A DNA stretch of 64,000 nt. Origin: Cavia porcellus (Eukaryota; Chordata; Mammalia; Rodentia; Caviidae). Positions 12,150 through 24,964 of the stretch are shown one piece after another (the first letter of the stretch is position 1; each line of letters begins with the position of its first letter). The notes beneath the pieces are model-generated. The model saw only the letters and a program-made list of their open reading frames with translations. It did not search any database and was not told the origin of the DNA. The position numbers and the translations under genes are program-made. The DNA lies in NCBI RefSeq assembly GCF_034190915.1, contig NW_026947491.1, positions 26,662,101 to 26,726,100 of the forward strand, written 5' to 3'.

Positions 12150-12256
12150 ATTTATTTTTGTCTTTTTGTTTTTTATCGGTACCGGGGATTGAACTCACGA
12201 CCACACACTTGCAAGGCAGGCACTTACACTGCCACGCTAAATCCCCAGCCCCCCAT
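12150..12256 (-). repeat. ID-like SINE
   Basis: Antisense, with the family tail TTTTTGTCTTTTTGTTTTTTATCGGTACCGGGG, ending in CTAAATCCCCAGCCCC. Confidence 0.93.
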
Positions 12257-13010
12257 TTTAGCAACTTGATAAATGTAAGGATGTCCTGAATACTAGTTAC
12301 TTTCTCCCTTCCTCTCACTTTCTCTACAACTGGAGACTGGGTTAATGGAAGAAGATGGGTTATCACAGAGCTATGTGAGTCTTTTAAAACACCATCAAAT
12401 CCTTTGGCTTAGACATGAAATTTACTTCCCAAAATTTTACAGACTTTTTATAACCCAACTGGGTCCTAAGCCAGGTATACTACTTCAGAGCTCTTACCAG
12501 ACCCTGGAAATACAAGTCTTCTAGTAGATCAATGAGTTGTACATTTGCTATTTTATTTCCTACTCTACAGCAAATTTTTTTAGTTTCTGACTATTTGAAG
12601 TTTGTAAAATCTGCCTGCCTTCTCTATGAAAATTCAGTTTTATATTTTATATGTACATACACTAAGAGGAGAGGAAAATATGTAGTCATCAAAGATCCTG
12701 AGATGTAACTGACAGTGAGGCAAATCTTACCTGTGGCAAAGACACACAGTGAACAATCACATGTGGATATAAACAACATGTATGATAAGAATTACAATTA
12801 TCCTGTATGCATTAAATGGAGTTCTTTTCCAACTACAGTATCACAATTGTTTTGTCTTATATTTTTATGTTCAAATTACCTACATCTAATGGATTCGAAT
12901 ATATACACTGACCTAGAAGAAAAAAGATTAGTGCCCTTTGGTCATAGGTTGACTAACTGGTTAAACCATGACTTAAAAGTATACAGGAGGGTAGACACAA
13001 GTTCTGTGCA
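12257..13010. other. Intron 19, no recognised element
   Basis: No exon or interspersed repeat seen. Two overlapping open frames at 12715-13062 and on the opposite strand run into the neighbouring SINE and show no protein similarity that I recognise. Confidence 0.5.
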
Positions 13011-13016
13011 GGTCCT

Positions 13017-13115
13017 TTTTTTCTTTTCTTTTTTTTTTTGGTACCGGGGATTGAACTCATGAACTTGAGCCTGCCAGGGAGGTGTTTATGCCACTGAGCT
13101 AAATCCCCTGCCCTC
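13017..13115 (-). repeat. ID-like SINE
   Basis: Antisense, TTTTGGTACCGGGGATTGAACTC to GAGCTAAATCCCCTGCCC. Flanked by CAGGTC(C)TTTTTTT on both sides. Confidence 0.9.
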
Positions 13116-13428
13116 AGGTCTTTTTTTAAAAGGACCTGAGCATCCATGGATCTGGGAATCCAAAGTGCTGGAACCAGTTCTCATGGATATCAAGGAATGA
13201 GTATAGTTACTTTGAAAAATTAAAAAGTACACAGATATTAAAGTGCTAAGCATTTTAGACACAACACATATCCTGAAACTTTCACATTGCAATAGTTACA
13301 AGCACATTCTAAGATGCAAACTGATAAATGTATGTTGAGAAATGTAATAAGAGACTACCATGAGAAAGAAGTTGAAACCCCCCATACACCAGCAAGAACA
13401 CTGGCACAACTGACAAGAACATGCTTAC

Positions 13429-13526
13429 CTTTCTACACATTGTGAAAAGGACTTCTAAATATTTTGGACTTGAGAGTAAGGTATTTGTATCTATTGTCAC
13501 ATAGTTATGCAGAAGTGGCATCATGT
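13429..13526 (-). CDS. IPO8: IPO8 exon 19
   Basis: 98 bases, starting with two bases of a split Asp codon; about residues 692-724. Acceptor ctccccag, donor gtaagc. It encodes [20 protein letters not shown] then [13 protein letters not shown], a pair of HEAT helices in the central-C-terminal solenoid. Human importin-8 has Asp where this copy has Asn in TIDTNTLL. Confidence 0.93.
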
Positions 13527-13909
13527 CTGGGGAGAAAATTTGAAATTCCAATGAGACATCTACAGAGTAAAAACAAACCCTTGCGCCTGACACTGCACTT
13601 CTGTAGCCCCACACATTCCCATCTTGCCTAGCAAACAACGCTCCACAAGAGTCCCTCTTGCAAAGAGAGCCAGGGGCAGGAAGACTGCAGCGTTCACAGT
13701 GCATGGTAGCGACTGCTTCACATCTCTTTCTTCTTTTCCAGGGGATTCACTGCCGTCTGCCATGCTGTAAATTTTCTTGCCTTTTCACCTGGGTACTTCT
13801 TCCACCTCTTCCCCACTAGAATGTAAGCTTCAGCAGGACTATGGAAATTGACTGTGGTACTGCTGAGCTTAGCACTGAGCTTAGAATGTAGTCACTATTC
13901 AGAAAATAT

Positions 13910-14050
13910 TCCCAGGCGTGGTGGCGCATGCTTGTAATCCCAGCACTTGAGAGGCTGAAGAAGGCCAACTGCCATGAGTTCAAAGCCAGTCTGGGCTACA
14001 CAAGCAAGCTCAAGGCCAGCCTGCACAAAATAGTATTAGAAAACAAAAAA
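13910..14050 (+). repeat. B1-like SINE
   Basis: CAGGCGTGGTGGCGCATGCTTGTAATCCCAGCACTTGAGAGG with duplicated AGTTCAAAGCCAGTCTGGGCTACA / GCTCAAGGCCAGCCTG. Confidence 0.92.
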
Positions 14051-14139
14051 CAAACAAATAGCACAAAAAAAGCCAAAATACATATTTTTAAATTACATAT
14101 GGATATATACTCTGGGGCAAACTAACCAGAGGCATAATA

Positions 14140-14262
14140 AACTAGGCATGGTGGCTCAGGCCTCTAATCCCAGCACTGTGGGAGGCTGGGGTAGGTGGAT
14201 TCCAAATTCACGCCCACTCTGCTCAACTCAGTGACTCAGGAAGACGCTGCCTCAAATTTTTA
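14140..14262 (+). repeat. B1-like SINE
   Basis: CTAGGCATGGTGGCTCAGGCCTCTAATCCCAGCACTGTGGGAGGC; the right half is more decayed. Confidence 0.85.
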
Positions 14263-14344
14263 AAAAAGGCTTATTAGATGTAGTTCAATACAAAGGTCCT
14301 AGCTAGGTTTCATCCTCAGTACTTAACAAAAAAGAAAGAAAAGA

Positions 14345-14440
14345 TGGGCTGGGGATTCAGCTCAGCGGCATAAGTGCCTGCCTTGCAAGAGAGTTGTCCT
14401 GAGTTCGATCCCTGGTACCGACTAAAATAAAAAGGATAAA
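14345..14440 (+). repeat. ID-like SINE
   Basis: GGGCTGGGGATTCAGCTCAGCGGCATAAGTGCC...GAGTTCGATCCCTGGTACCGACTAAAAT. It lies 210 bases from exon 18. A decayed ID copy precedes it (about 14275-14335). Confidence 0.92.
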
Positions 14441-14634
14441 CAGGAAAGAAGAGGCCAGGGGGGATGGAGGAAGAGCCTACCTCCCCTGGCTACACACTTA
14501 AGACTATAAACACTGCCACAATAGCTCCACATTGTGACAGGAAAAGGGGAACATTTGCTGACTAGTACTGCACTCCATGTGTTTTTACTTCAAGTGACAG
14601 AGTATTATCTAGATACAGAAAAGCAAACACGTTA

Positions 14635-14799
<165 letters not shown>

Positions 14800-15032
14800 T
14801 CAAAACGCTAGGAAACAGCGAAGGTGTGCACAGACTTTGGGGCAGATTCAAATCCATCTGCAGCAGGATGCCTGCGGGCCGCACATGCCTTCCTCGGGGC
14901 TGCAGCCACAAAGTCCGTCTGCTTGCTCCACAAGGCAAACAGGTGTGTTCACTAAAATCTTTTATAACGTCAAAAACTATTTTTTCTATTTTATTACATG
15001 AAATATGGTTGATATTTATAAACTTGTATTAG

Positions 15033-15680
15033 AAATGTATACGAGAAGGAATTGTTTGCACTTTACTTAGGGAGGATTTTAAATTTACAAATGCTTAACA
15101 ATGTTCTTTGGAGAGCTTAATCACACAGGGTTAAAATGCTGTATTTTTACAAACAACTATATACTGTGCAGTTTTTCAATTTATACACCTTATACATTTA
15201 TGCCAGAATTCTTCAACTGACCTCAAAAGGGTTACGCTCACTATGAAGAAGTACCCAAAGGAAATATTCTTGTATTCATGCACATATTTATCATGATCAT
15301 CATCAGTCAAAAGTAAACTATATCTAAGTATACAATCAGAAAATACAAACCTCAATACAAAAATTTTGAATAACTCTTACTACATTCCTGAGCAAAGTCT
15401 AACCTGAAAGTTTTGTTTTTTTCTCAGAAAACAATCTAATACTTAACCTAGAAATTTGATCGTTTTTTGTATAACATTTAAAACAATACATCCAGAAGTC
15501 AGTCATACACACTACTTGCCTTACTGAAAGCAAAATAAGACAGAAACTATAGATATTGGGAAACAATTCCTTGTAGAACAACAAATTATCCACATACAAG
15601 ATTTCTGAAAGTTCTAGCATAGCATTAAAACAGGTAAGTAGACCAATAGAATAATACAGAGCAATGGAAACAAATCCACA
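15033..15680. other. Intron 17, no recognised element
   Basis: AT-rich intron. The 94-codon minus-strand frame at 15399-15683 shows no recognised similarity and no splice context of IPO8. Confidence 0.45.
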
Positions 15681-16860
15681 CATTGACAGTCAACCCATTT
15701 TCTGAGAAGAGGACAAGACAACATAGAGTAGGGACAGTGTCTTCAACAGATGATAGTGGTGAAACGCGGTATCTGTGTTCAGATGAATGAGATTCATCTC
15801 ATATCGTATACAAAAATCAACCACAATGCTTTAAACCAACTTTAGCACCTGAAAATGAAAAACTACTAGCAACAAATATAGAAGGAAAAGCTCCAGGACA
15901 CTGATCTGGGGAGTATTTTCTTGATACAACCCTCAAGAGACAGGAAACAAAACCAAAAACCAGACAAATGGGATTATATCAACCTGAAGGATCTTTGCAT
16001 AGCAACGGGAATGAGAGGAGACAAGCTACACAATGCAAAAAAATATTTGCGATGGATATGATAAAGAGTTAACATTTAAAACAATTAGGAATTCTACAGC
16101 AAGAAAATAAATAATTTAAAAATGGAAATCAGGCATGGAGCATGTACCACAGTTCCAGCTACCCAGGGGGCTGGAGCAAGACTACTGTTTAAGTCCAGGA
16201 GTTCAAGGCCAGGCTGCACGCTGAGAGACACCCAAGACATACAAATGGCTAGCAGGTACATGCAAAAATGGTCAACAAAAGCCAGGGAGGTTACAGCAGA
16301 ACTGCAAATTTGAGGTCCAAAAGGCAATTTAAAAGTAAAAATGTCTCAAAAAATAAAAACTGTTCATCATGACTCAAATTAAAATCATACTTGTCAGGGT
16401 GGCTATGATCAAAAAAACAAAAGGGTAACTGTTGGAAGGGACATAAGAAAAGGGAACTGTTTTACACTGTTAGGGAGAACATATACTTGTGCAGCTACTA
16501 TGGAAAACATCACAGAGATTTCTCAAACATTAACATTAGAGAACTACCATATGATTCAACAATCTCATGACTGAATATTTATCCATTAAAACCCAAGATC
16601 TTGAAGAGTTGTCTGTGTCCCTGTGTTCACTGTAGTATAGTTCACAACAGGAAAGATACAGAAAAACCTAAGTAACTGCATAAAACATGTCACATATTCA
16701 CATTTTATTAAGGATGAAAACTCTGCCCTTAAAAGAACATTCCATCATTATTACAACATAGACAGCCCTTGAGGTCACTGTGCTATGTGAAATAAGCCAG
16801 AAAAGCATCCACAAAGCTTCTTCTGTTATTGTTAATGAACACTCACAATTTACGGTAGGG
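15681..16860 (+). repeat. Old L1 3' end with B1-like insertion
   Basis: Contains CAAATGGGATTATATCAACCTGAAGG, GATCTTTGCATAGCAACGGG, CTTGTCAGGGTGGCTATGATC, ACTACCATATGATTCAACAATC and CCATTAAAACCCAAGATC, L1 3'-end landmarks on the plus strand. A decayed B1-like segment (about 16130-16225) interrupts it. Confidence 0.85.
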
Positions 16861-17829
16861 GTTGACTCTGCACTGTCCTCTCAGCCTTTTGACAGGGCTA
16901 GGATCAGGTATCTGTCATAACTATATCACACAGAACAGTCTCGAGGCCCCAAAACTCACCCTTTTCCTCACTCCCAGTCCTTGGAGAGCACTATCTCTAC
17001 TGACAAACTCTTTAAAAAGTATTATACTTTTTTAATCGACAAATAAAAATTGCATATATTTATAATGCTCAACATGTTTTAAAATATATCCATTTGTTAA
17101 ATGGCTACATGTAGAAAATATATCCCTTTGTAAAATATATCCATTTTGTAGAATGGCTAAATCTAGCTAATTAACATACTTCTGATTTCATACATTCATT
17201 TTTGTTGTGAGAATACGTAAATTACACTTGGCAATGTTTAGTTTTAGCACATAACACACTGCTAACTCCAGCCACCCATCCTGACCAGCATCAGGATTTC
17301 CTTTTTTTTAAATGCTAAGTATTTACACTATGTATACATACATTTCATTCAAATAATATTCATATATTTATACATGCCAGCTCAATTTTTACTAATGAAG
17401 TGACAACAGAAGACTGGCAATGACAGTCATCTGCTCTTCTTACATCTTCCTAAGTAACTTTAATCTCTCTCACACCTAGGTGATTTGAGGCTGCCAACTT
17501 TAAATTGTGTGGGTACTTTGCATACTCCACAAAAAAACCCAGCCATCAGTTACTAACTCCACTTAGAAGTCAGACTACAACAAGGCAATTCCCACTTTTG
17601 ACAAAAAAAGTCTAATTTTTTTTTCTATCCCCAGTACCAAAAAAGAGACACTACTTTTAACCACCGTTCAGTTCTAAATTATAGTAATCTCATCTAAACC
17701 TCATTTCAGTTCTTCATTTCTAAAAACATAATGTGATTCTCTGTCCTACCACAGCATGTCCATACCAAAATAAATTGCTACTAGATGAAAGATTTTGATG
17801 TAGAGAATTAAAATACAAAATAAAAAATA

Positions 17830-17992
17830 ACAGCTAGGCATCATGGCACATGCCTGCAATCCCAGCTCTTAGGAGCCTAAGGACAGGCAGCTTGCCATGA
17901 GTTTGAGGCCTGCACTACACAGTGAGTTCAAGGCAAGCCTGAACTACACAGCGAGACTCTGTCTCAAGAAACAAAAAGCAACAACAAACAAA
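17830..17992 (+). repeat. B1-like SINE
   Basis: CTAGGCATCATGGCACATGCCTGCAATCCCAGC...CAGCGAGACTCTGTCTCAAG with an A-rich tail. Confidence 0.9.
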
Positions 17993-18189
17993 CAAATAAA
18001 AAACCAAAAAAAGATAGAAAAAAGAAAGAAAAAGACTAGGACAAATACAAAGAATTATTTTATGATCCTAAAAAGGGAAAGAGATTCCAAACCCAGAAAT
18101 AAGAAATTGAAAAAGCTAAATCTAATCACATTCTTTGTCCTTCAAGTTTCCAAGACCAAATTCTTTTTTTTTGTTTGTTTGTTTTCTGA

Positions 18190-18281
18190 GTTTTTTTTTT
18201 TTTTGGTACTGGGGATCAAACTAACGACTGTACACTTGCAAGGCAGGTGGTTATGCTGCTGAGCTAAATCCCTAGCCCAAG
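18190..18281 (-). repeat. ID-like SINE
   Basis: Antisense: TTTTTGGTACTGGGGATCAAAC...GAGCTAAATCCCTAGCCC. It ends 214 bases left of exon 17. Confidence 0.9.
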
Positions 18282-18494
18282 GCCAACAATTCTTAATTGG
18301 ATGTATTTTAGGTTTATCTCTGAATGAAAAAGTATTACCTAACATTAGAAAGTATATCCAAAAATTGAAAAGAATTCAAATTTTTTTTTCAAACTGTTCA
18401 CCTTGTTAAATTTCAAGAGCTAAAAATGTACTCTGATTTCAACAAGTTAAAAACAAAACCTGTTTACCTTTTATAGCAAACCTTTGAAACTTAC

Positions 18495-18561
18495 CAATTA
18501 CATGTTTCTGTAAAACAAGATCAATGATCCGTAGACAGATATTCTCTAACTGCTGTGTAAT
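18495..18561 (-). CDS. IPO8: IPO8 exon 17
   Basis: 67 bases, about residues 628-649 plus one base of the next Glu codon. Acceptor tatctttag, donor gtaagt. It encodes [20 protein letters not shown] then VI. It is the shortest exon in the window and sits in a 3.7-kb intron to its left and a 2.2-kb intron to its right. Confidence 0.93.
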
Positions 18562-18959
18562 CTAAAGATAAATGACAAATAGTTTAAAATTTAACATAAT
18601 CCTCAAAATAATGTATAAATTAACATTATTCCAGTAAAAATACATACAGAACATACTGAGAAGGAAATTTGACAAGGTAATTTTAATCTTCATGTGAAAA
18701 ATTAAACATGCAAAAAAACAAGGAAATTTCAAAATGTAGACCAATAATGTGAGGGAGGATTAAATCCATAGTGAGTTATTAAAGCTAGTGTGAATTAAAT
18801 TAGTTCTTTATGACATAGTTCATTCCAAAACAAATTCCTACTAGAGGAAAGATGTTGATGTAGAAAATTAAAACATAAAATAAAAAACAGAAGAGATGCA
18901 AATAATTATTTTATAATCCTGAAAAAGTGACTCCAAACTCAGAAATAAGAAATGAAAAA

Positions 18960-19660
18960 AGGCAAACAAGTTGATACCAAAAATTAGAAATCTCTGCATT
19001 GAGGCATGAGGAAAGCAAAGACAAAAAGTCGAGTGAAATATCAAATGGTATCACGAAGGTCAAATTTCCCCTACATGAAACAAAGGCAAAGAGCACAAAA
19101 TGTAAGTGTGAACAAGCCTTAAACTGATAAAAAAGATGTTCACTAATATATAAGATTACAAATTCAAAGAGCAATATTACACTGAATCTATCAGCCCGAT
19201 CAAAAAGCAAAGGGCTAGCAAACTGACACGGAGGTGCACGGAGGTGCAGAGAGCAAGCTGGTACATACTCATGGGACAAGTGAGCAGCTCCTTCAAGCCT
19301 GCTTACACATAGTGCCTGTAACCAACAATTCCAGCGTCCAGATGGCTATGCTAAGTGACATATCAAAGACCACCCACTACACCAGTGCCTGTACTTCAGC
19401 CAACTGTCCAGCTGAACAAGGGCCAGTTAAAACACATCCATTAACGAGGAACTGGTTACCCAAATTTGACAGATCATGCAAGGAATATTATGCAGGCACT
19501 AAAATACATTGTTTATTAATTGATATAGTATGATTGCCAAGATAAGTAAAAAAAAAATTAAGGATCAACAAGATTAAGTTAAAAATGGTAGCTAAAACTG
19601 GCATATATGTCATCAATTTTCATGAAAAAATATAAACACTAAAAATAAGAAAATAATAAA
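18960..19660 (+). repeat. Probable old L1M 3' region
   Basis: AAGAGCAATATTACAC..., GAACTGGTTACCCAAAT and AGGAATATTATGCAGGCACTAAAA match the layout of old L1 3' ends (GGAACTGGTTA...GAATACTATGCAGC), strongly diverged. The open frames here (18911-19279 minus, 19234-19533 plus) are chance. Confidence 0.6.
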
Positions 19661-20460
19661 ATGTGCTATATTCTGAGAGAGGTAAAATTAAATAACTACA
19701 GAGTAATAAGATAAAATTTCATTGCATATATTTTCATACTTAAATTATTCAATGCATTTCTATTAAATATTTTTCAAATAACTAAAAAATTTTCAAATAC
19801 ATCATGGACTGTAAAAATATCCAATTTCAACTTTGAAGCATATTCTAATACTCAGTCTAAACTTTGTATATTTTGACACATAATGGTACATACTTGTAGG
19901 TGTAGTTTCATGATTTAATACATGTTAAAGTTCAAATAATCCAAAATTTTCCTACATACAAAACTGCCAACACACAACCATTAGATTAAACTAGACAAGC
20001 TTTTTAAATCACCCATTTTAGATTTCCAACTTGCTTTTCATACATTATTTACACATGTATTTATACACATGTATTTTCTTTTAAGGAAATATTTTTGAAT
20101 ATTTTGAAGTTTGCTTGTAATGAATCAAAGTTCCAAATTAAAAGAGGCCATCAGAAACCAAAGATTCCAGGCAGTTTTATCTTTAATTATCCATTGGGAA
20201 AATCATTTTGTTGAAGGCTTTAAGTGTTTTCATCTTTGGGTAAGAAATCTAGATTTGATTGTCTCCCAAAAACTACCCAAAAGACATGATGAACTGAACT
20301 CTGTTCAGTACAAAAAGATACACTATGATGTAATAGCTCCCCTCAATCATTGTAATGTTTCTTTAAAATCTGAGAGCATCAGCCTTAGCTACAAAAAACC
20401 AAAAGAAAGAAATTTGAGGACAATTTTTATAGCCTAGCACCATAAGTAAGTAGCAATTTA
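19661..20460. other. Intron 16, no recognised element
   Basis: AT-rich. The 108-codon plus-strand frame at 20111-20437 is the longest in this intron; I recognise no domain in it and it runs opposite to the host gene. Confidence 0.4.
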
Positions 20461-20462
20461 AA

Positions 20463-20600
20463 AGCTAAGACTTGGCAGGCATGATGGTGCATGCCAGCAA
20501 CCTGGCCCTCAGGGACACTAAGGCAGGAGGATCTGAAGTTGAGTCTAGGGTGGGCAACCTGGCAACTTAGTGTGACAGTGTCTCACACCAAGGACTGGTG
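20463..20600 (+). repeat. Diverged B1-like SINE
   Basis: TTGGCAGGCATGATGGTGCATGCCAGCAACC...CTAAGGCAGGAGGATC. Confidence 0.75.
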
Positions 20601-20719
20601 ATGCAGGTCAGTGTGAACGCTTTGTGCTTAGCTGCCAGTAGAGGGAGGTAAGAAAGCAAACGGCCAAGATTAAAATTCATGCACACTGGTCATGTAAAGT
20701 TCAGTTAATATTACTATTA

Positions 20720-20872
<153 letters not shown>

Positions 20873-21204
20873 CTATGAGTAACACGATATGTAACAATTA
20901 GTACTGTTAGGAAGAATCACACATCTAAATGTCAACATAGCTCAAACACTAAGTTCTGCACTGCGCTGAATGAATGCTTTTTCTTTAGGTCACAGCACCC
21001 GTCATGTCTTAAACGCAGTCATTTTACCTTTCTAATCACCTGGATGGAATACCCATTATTAATTACAACCACTGCCTAACATTTAACCTCTGGTTATCGT
21101 TAAGGCAAAATCAAAACCTAAGAAAACAAAAATCAACACTAAAAAGAAAAATACAATGGAAGGTTTACAAGGTAAAGTTAAAGGTCACCTAGAAAATGAA
21201 ACAA

Positions 21205-21317
21205 GGGCTGGGGATTTAGCTCAGCGGCATAAGCGCCTGCCTTGCAAGCAGGCAGTCATGAGTTCGATCCCTGGTACCGATAAAAACGAAAAAAACAAAA
21301 AAAACAAAACAAAACAA
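21205..21317 (+). repeat. Young ID-like SINE with target duplication
   Basis: Near-consensus GGGCTGGGGATTTAGCTCAGCGGCATAAGCGCCTGCC with tail GATAAAAACGAAAAAAACAAAA. Perfect 14-base duplication AGAAAATGAAACAA at 21191-21204 and 21318-21331. Confidence 0.96.
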
Positions 21318-21667
21318 AGAAAATGAAACAAAAAGAATAGACCTGGAAGGAGGGTCAGGGATGGAAACTAGACACTCAGTCCAGCTCTGATATTCCATGC
21401 TGAGCAAAGCAGAATGAGGGGGACAGTACAGAGAAACACATTCAAGAGGTAATACAAAATTTACCCTAGAGAAAATGATACTGCAAATTCAAAGTCCAGA
21501 AACAGAAAATTTAGAAGGCTTATATCAAGACACCTCACTATGAAATCTCAGAATATTATAATGAAAAGAGATTATCCTAATGTTATTATATGTAAGTCTA
21601 ATTACATACAAGAATATCAGAGTTATTAGACCAAACTTTTTTATGTTTTTTTTTTTTATTTAATGTG

Positions 21668-21790
21668 TGGGGTTTTTTTGAGACAGGGTCTCACTATGTA
21701 GTTCAGGCTGGCCTTGAACTTGTGGCCGTCCTCCTGCATCTCCCTCCTGAGTGCAAGGATTACAAGTGTGTGCCACCACACCCGGCCAGA
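21668..21790 (-). repeat. B1-like SINE
   Basis: GAGACAGGGTCTCACTATGTAG...ACAAGTGTGTGCCACCACACCCGGCC. Confidence 0.92.
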
Positions 21791-22027
21791 GCAAACAGTT
21801 TTATATTAATCTGTCACTTACAAGTAAAACAGAACCCCAATTTTATCTAGATTATGCAAGCCTTCTATGCCAAACTAACATAAAACTTTGCCCCATCTTT
21901 AGCTTAGAAAGATTTTGTCTCTATAAAGTTTTAAAAGGGCTGAGCGTTGGCTACAGGAAAGTGTTCATCTAACATCCAGGAGAACCTGGACTCAATCCTG
22001 AAAACTATAACAAAATAAAACAATTTA

Positions 22028-22219
<192 letters not shown>

Positions 22220-22804
22220 TTACTGAGTATCCATGTGCAGAGAGTGAAAGGAAAGGACCTCAGGCAAAAGTCCAAGTGACACAGAATTCTAGCTGCTGAC
22301 CTGCTCTGGGGTAAATAAACAACAGAGTAGGTCTAAATAATGGCCACCACTATATGGGTTTTCCCATGAGTATGCAGGATAAGCAGTTCTGCATGTGAAA
22401 GGACTGTTCTGCCCCAAATGCCATAAGCCCACTGAGAAATTCTAATTACACTTGTGCTCTCTTTCATCAGTCTGATTTGGAGAACATGAATATGATGATA
22501 TCAAATATAAGCCATCAGATACCTAAAGACCATGTCCAACACTGATGGGGTCTACACCCTGCCCTAACCCCCCTCTACACACCCTCCTCCCAACATGGCC
22601 TTATACATCTTTATACAATATCCAGTCCTCTAGCTGCTGGGTTCATGTTCTTCATAAAGCTGGGTTTATCTGCAAAGATTTACCTGATCTTTGAAGAGGA
22701 CAATCTTTTAAGCAAACAAAGGAACCACCTATGTTATTATTCTCTAGAAATATTCTACTTTTAAAACTGGTACAAGTATAGCATACTAAAGCTGAAATGT
22801 ATCT

Positions 22805-22886
22805 TGTTATTTTTGTACCAGGTATTGAACTTTTGGCCTCGTGCTTACAAGGCAGGTGCTGTGCTGCTAAGCTATATCCCCAGCAG
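22805..22886 (-). repeat. ID-like SINE
   Basis: Antisense: TTTGTACCAGGTATTGAACTTTTGGCC...GCTAAGCTATATCCCCAGC. 22201-22804 before it is plain intron 14 sequence. Confidence 0.82.
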
Positions 22887-23228
22887 AGCTGAAATGCACC
22901 TTGAAGCCATCTAGCCAACCCCCTCCTAAATTTTAATACAGACCATGTGCTCTACCTGACCTAATGTGGCAAAGCAGCAGAATCAAAAGTGGACTCAGAG
23001 TTCTTGATTTCTAGCCAACCCTTGTACACACCATTCACTAACTTGTTTCCTCATCTCAATTTCTTTCTGGAAACCACAATCAATAGGGACTCCTAAAAAG
23101 GCAAGAATATAAAATTCTAAGGAGCTAAAAGCCCACCTTCCTCAGGGAAGAAAGTGAGTGAATTAGGAAGAACACCCCAAAATATATATTAAAAATAATC
23201 AACTTCTTAAGTGATGTTTTGGTTTTAC

Positions 23229-23394
23229 CTTGGATCTGGTTAGAAATTAATGACTGGAGGGCAAGGGCAGCTTCCACTTTGACCGGCATCTCCTTATCTT
23301 CAATCAGGCTCTTCTTCGCCAGATCCACAGCATGTCTTAGGTTGAGCTCATTATGAAACTTCAAAGAACTGAATGCATGAAGCACCCAGCAGGA
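23229..23394 (-). CDS. IPO8: IPO8 exon 14
   Basis: 166 bases, about residues 477-531, ending with one base of the next Ala codon. Acceptor ttctcacag, donor gtaaaa. It encodes [20 protein letters not shown] then [20 protein letters not shown] and [15 protein letters not shown]. The [11 protein letters not shown] segment identifies importin-8 rather than -7. An open frame runs past the donor into intron with no conserved sequence, so the exon end is set by the splice site. Confidence 0.95.
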
Positions 23395-23529
23395 CTGTGA
23401 GAAGAAAGTAAGTGGGGAGCTGCTGGGATTATGGCATTCTGTAATAGTGTCACAGGTACAGGAAGGTCCTAGTAAAATACATTTACGCCAACAGTTACCC
23501 GAGAGCTGACAAACACATGGAAAACTTAC

Positions 23530-23619
23530 TCGAGCCCGAAGATATCCCAGGTTAGACAGTAATAGGGGAAATACATGATTCTGTAGAAATAACTCAATTT
23601 GGTCCTTGAATAAACTCTT
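23530..23619 (-). CDS. IPO8: IPO8 exon 13
   Basis: 90 bases, 30 whole codons, about residues 447-476. Acceptor tttccaacag, donor gtaagt (consensus). It encodes [20 protein letters not shown] then [10 protein letters not shown]. It lies only 135 bases upstream of exon 14, the shortest intron in the window. Confidence 0.94.
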
Positions 23620-24045
23620 CTGTTGGAAAACAAGAATTTCAGCTTATCAATGGGTTTTTTTTAATATGTAAGAATCACTTCCTAGTGAAGATTTCTACAT
23701 AATGTACTTCTGTTTACAGTTCCTTAGTTTGACTTACACAATGCATGTTTTAAAACCACACAGAATACCTTAGATCAATCTGATATTAATTGATTTTTGT
23801 AGCAATAAGAACACTAATATCATTTTGTATCCTTTTAAAACAGCACTAATTTCATACTGAAAAACTGAAAGACCAAAGTCAAACTTTCCTTTCAATTAAA
23901 GAAACAGGCAAGAGAATGGATATTTAGTCAATAAATCACCCAAGTGATTTATTTAGTCAATAAATCACTGGTGGTCTCCAGTGTTAAATTACCCCTAACT
24001 TTCATACTCTTATTTACCTGTGCTCATGTTTTATTAAATAAATTA

Positions 24046-24180
<135 letters not shown>

Positions 24181-24267
24181 CTAAAGAAATGAAAGAATCC
24201 ATTTTCAAAAATAGAGCCATCAAGCAACTATAAGCTCAATAAGAAAGTACAATTTATTAAGAAAAAA

Positions 24268-24360
24268 ACAGGGCCAGGGAATTAGCTCAGTGTCATAAGC
24301 GCCTGCCCAGCAAGTGCTAAGTTGTGAGTTTAATCCCTACTACAAAAAAAAAAAAAACCT
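24268..24360 (+). repeat. ID-like SINE
   Basis: GGGCCAGGGAATTAGCTCAGTGTCATAAGCGCCTGCCC...AATCCCTACTAC plus A tail. It sits 88 bases from exon 12. Confidence 0.9.
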
Positions 24361-24500
24361 AATAAAATCTTAATGTAAAAAAAAGATACTCTAACCTTTT
24401 TAATAGGGAAAAAGCTTTTAAAATAAGTTATAACTAATAACAAAGTGAGTTTTCAAATGCTAGGAATACAGAATGTCAAATCAATGCAGGTTGCCCTTTA

Positions 24501-24620
<120 letters not shown>

Positions 24621-24769
24621 TTAAACTACTTTGGCAAAAATACAGCTAATTATCATACAGACTTTAAGCCTGACTGACTATGGCTTATGCTAGGAAACAA
24701 ACGAGTCCACACGCAGCTGGTTTACAGTAAAGAACAGCAATGTGCTCATGCAGAGGTAACGCTTGAACT

Positions 24770-24905
24770 CCATAGGTGTCATTTCAAACACCCATAGAAG
24801 AGGACTTCCAGAAGGGCTTCAGAAAGTGGCAAGAGTGCTGGGACAGTATGTTCAAAGCAAGGGGGAGTATTTCAAGGAGGGATTAATAATAATGTGTCTT
24901 TTGCT
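24770..24905 (+). repeat. DNA-transposon-like fossil, copy 1
   Basis: GACTTCCAGAAGGGCTTCAGAAAGTGGCAAGAGTGCTGGGAC...GGGGGAGTATTTCAAGGAGGG resembles segments at 33.36 and 62.45 kb. The implied W..C..C....G.YF pattern recalls the C-terminus of mariner-type transposases. Family not certain. Confidence 0.4.
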
Positions 24906-24964
24906 GTTATAGATTTGTTTCAAACGATCACTGCAAATTCTGATATTACCTCAAACTAATGACT

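Larger units (their letters stand above)
17755..18960 (+). repeat. Local direct duplication, first copy split by a B1
   Basis: Copy 1 is 17755-17828 plus about 18036-18118; copy 2 is 18808-18955. Shared text includes CTACTAGA(T/G)GAAAGAT, GATGTAGA-AATTAAAA and AATTATTTTAT(G/A)ATCCT. Copy 1 carries a B1 (17830-17975) that copy 2 lacks, so the duplication predates the B1 insertion, or copy 2 arose from the empty allele. Confidence 0.7.

Noticed and set aside
20111..20437. 108-codon plus-strand open frame in intron 16
   Set aside because: AT-rich, opposite to the host gene, no domain and no promoter or splice signals recognised.
21205..21300. Possible tRNA gene (A and B boxes visible)
   Set aside because: The boxes belong to an ID SINE: the copy has a SINE tail and target duplications, and cannot fold as a full tRNA with an acceptor stem.
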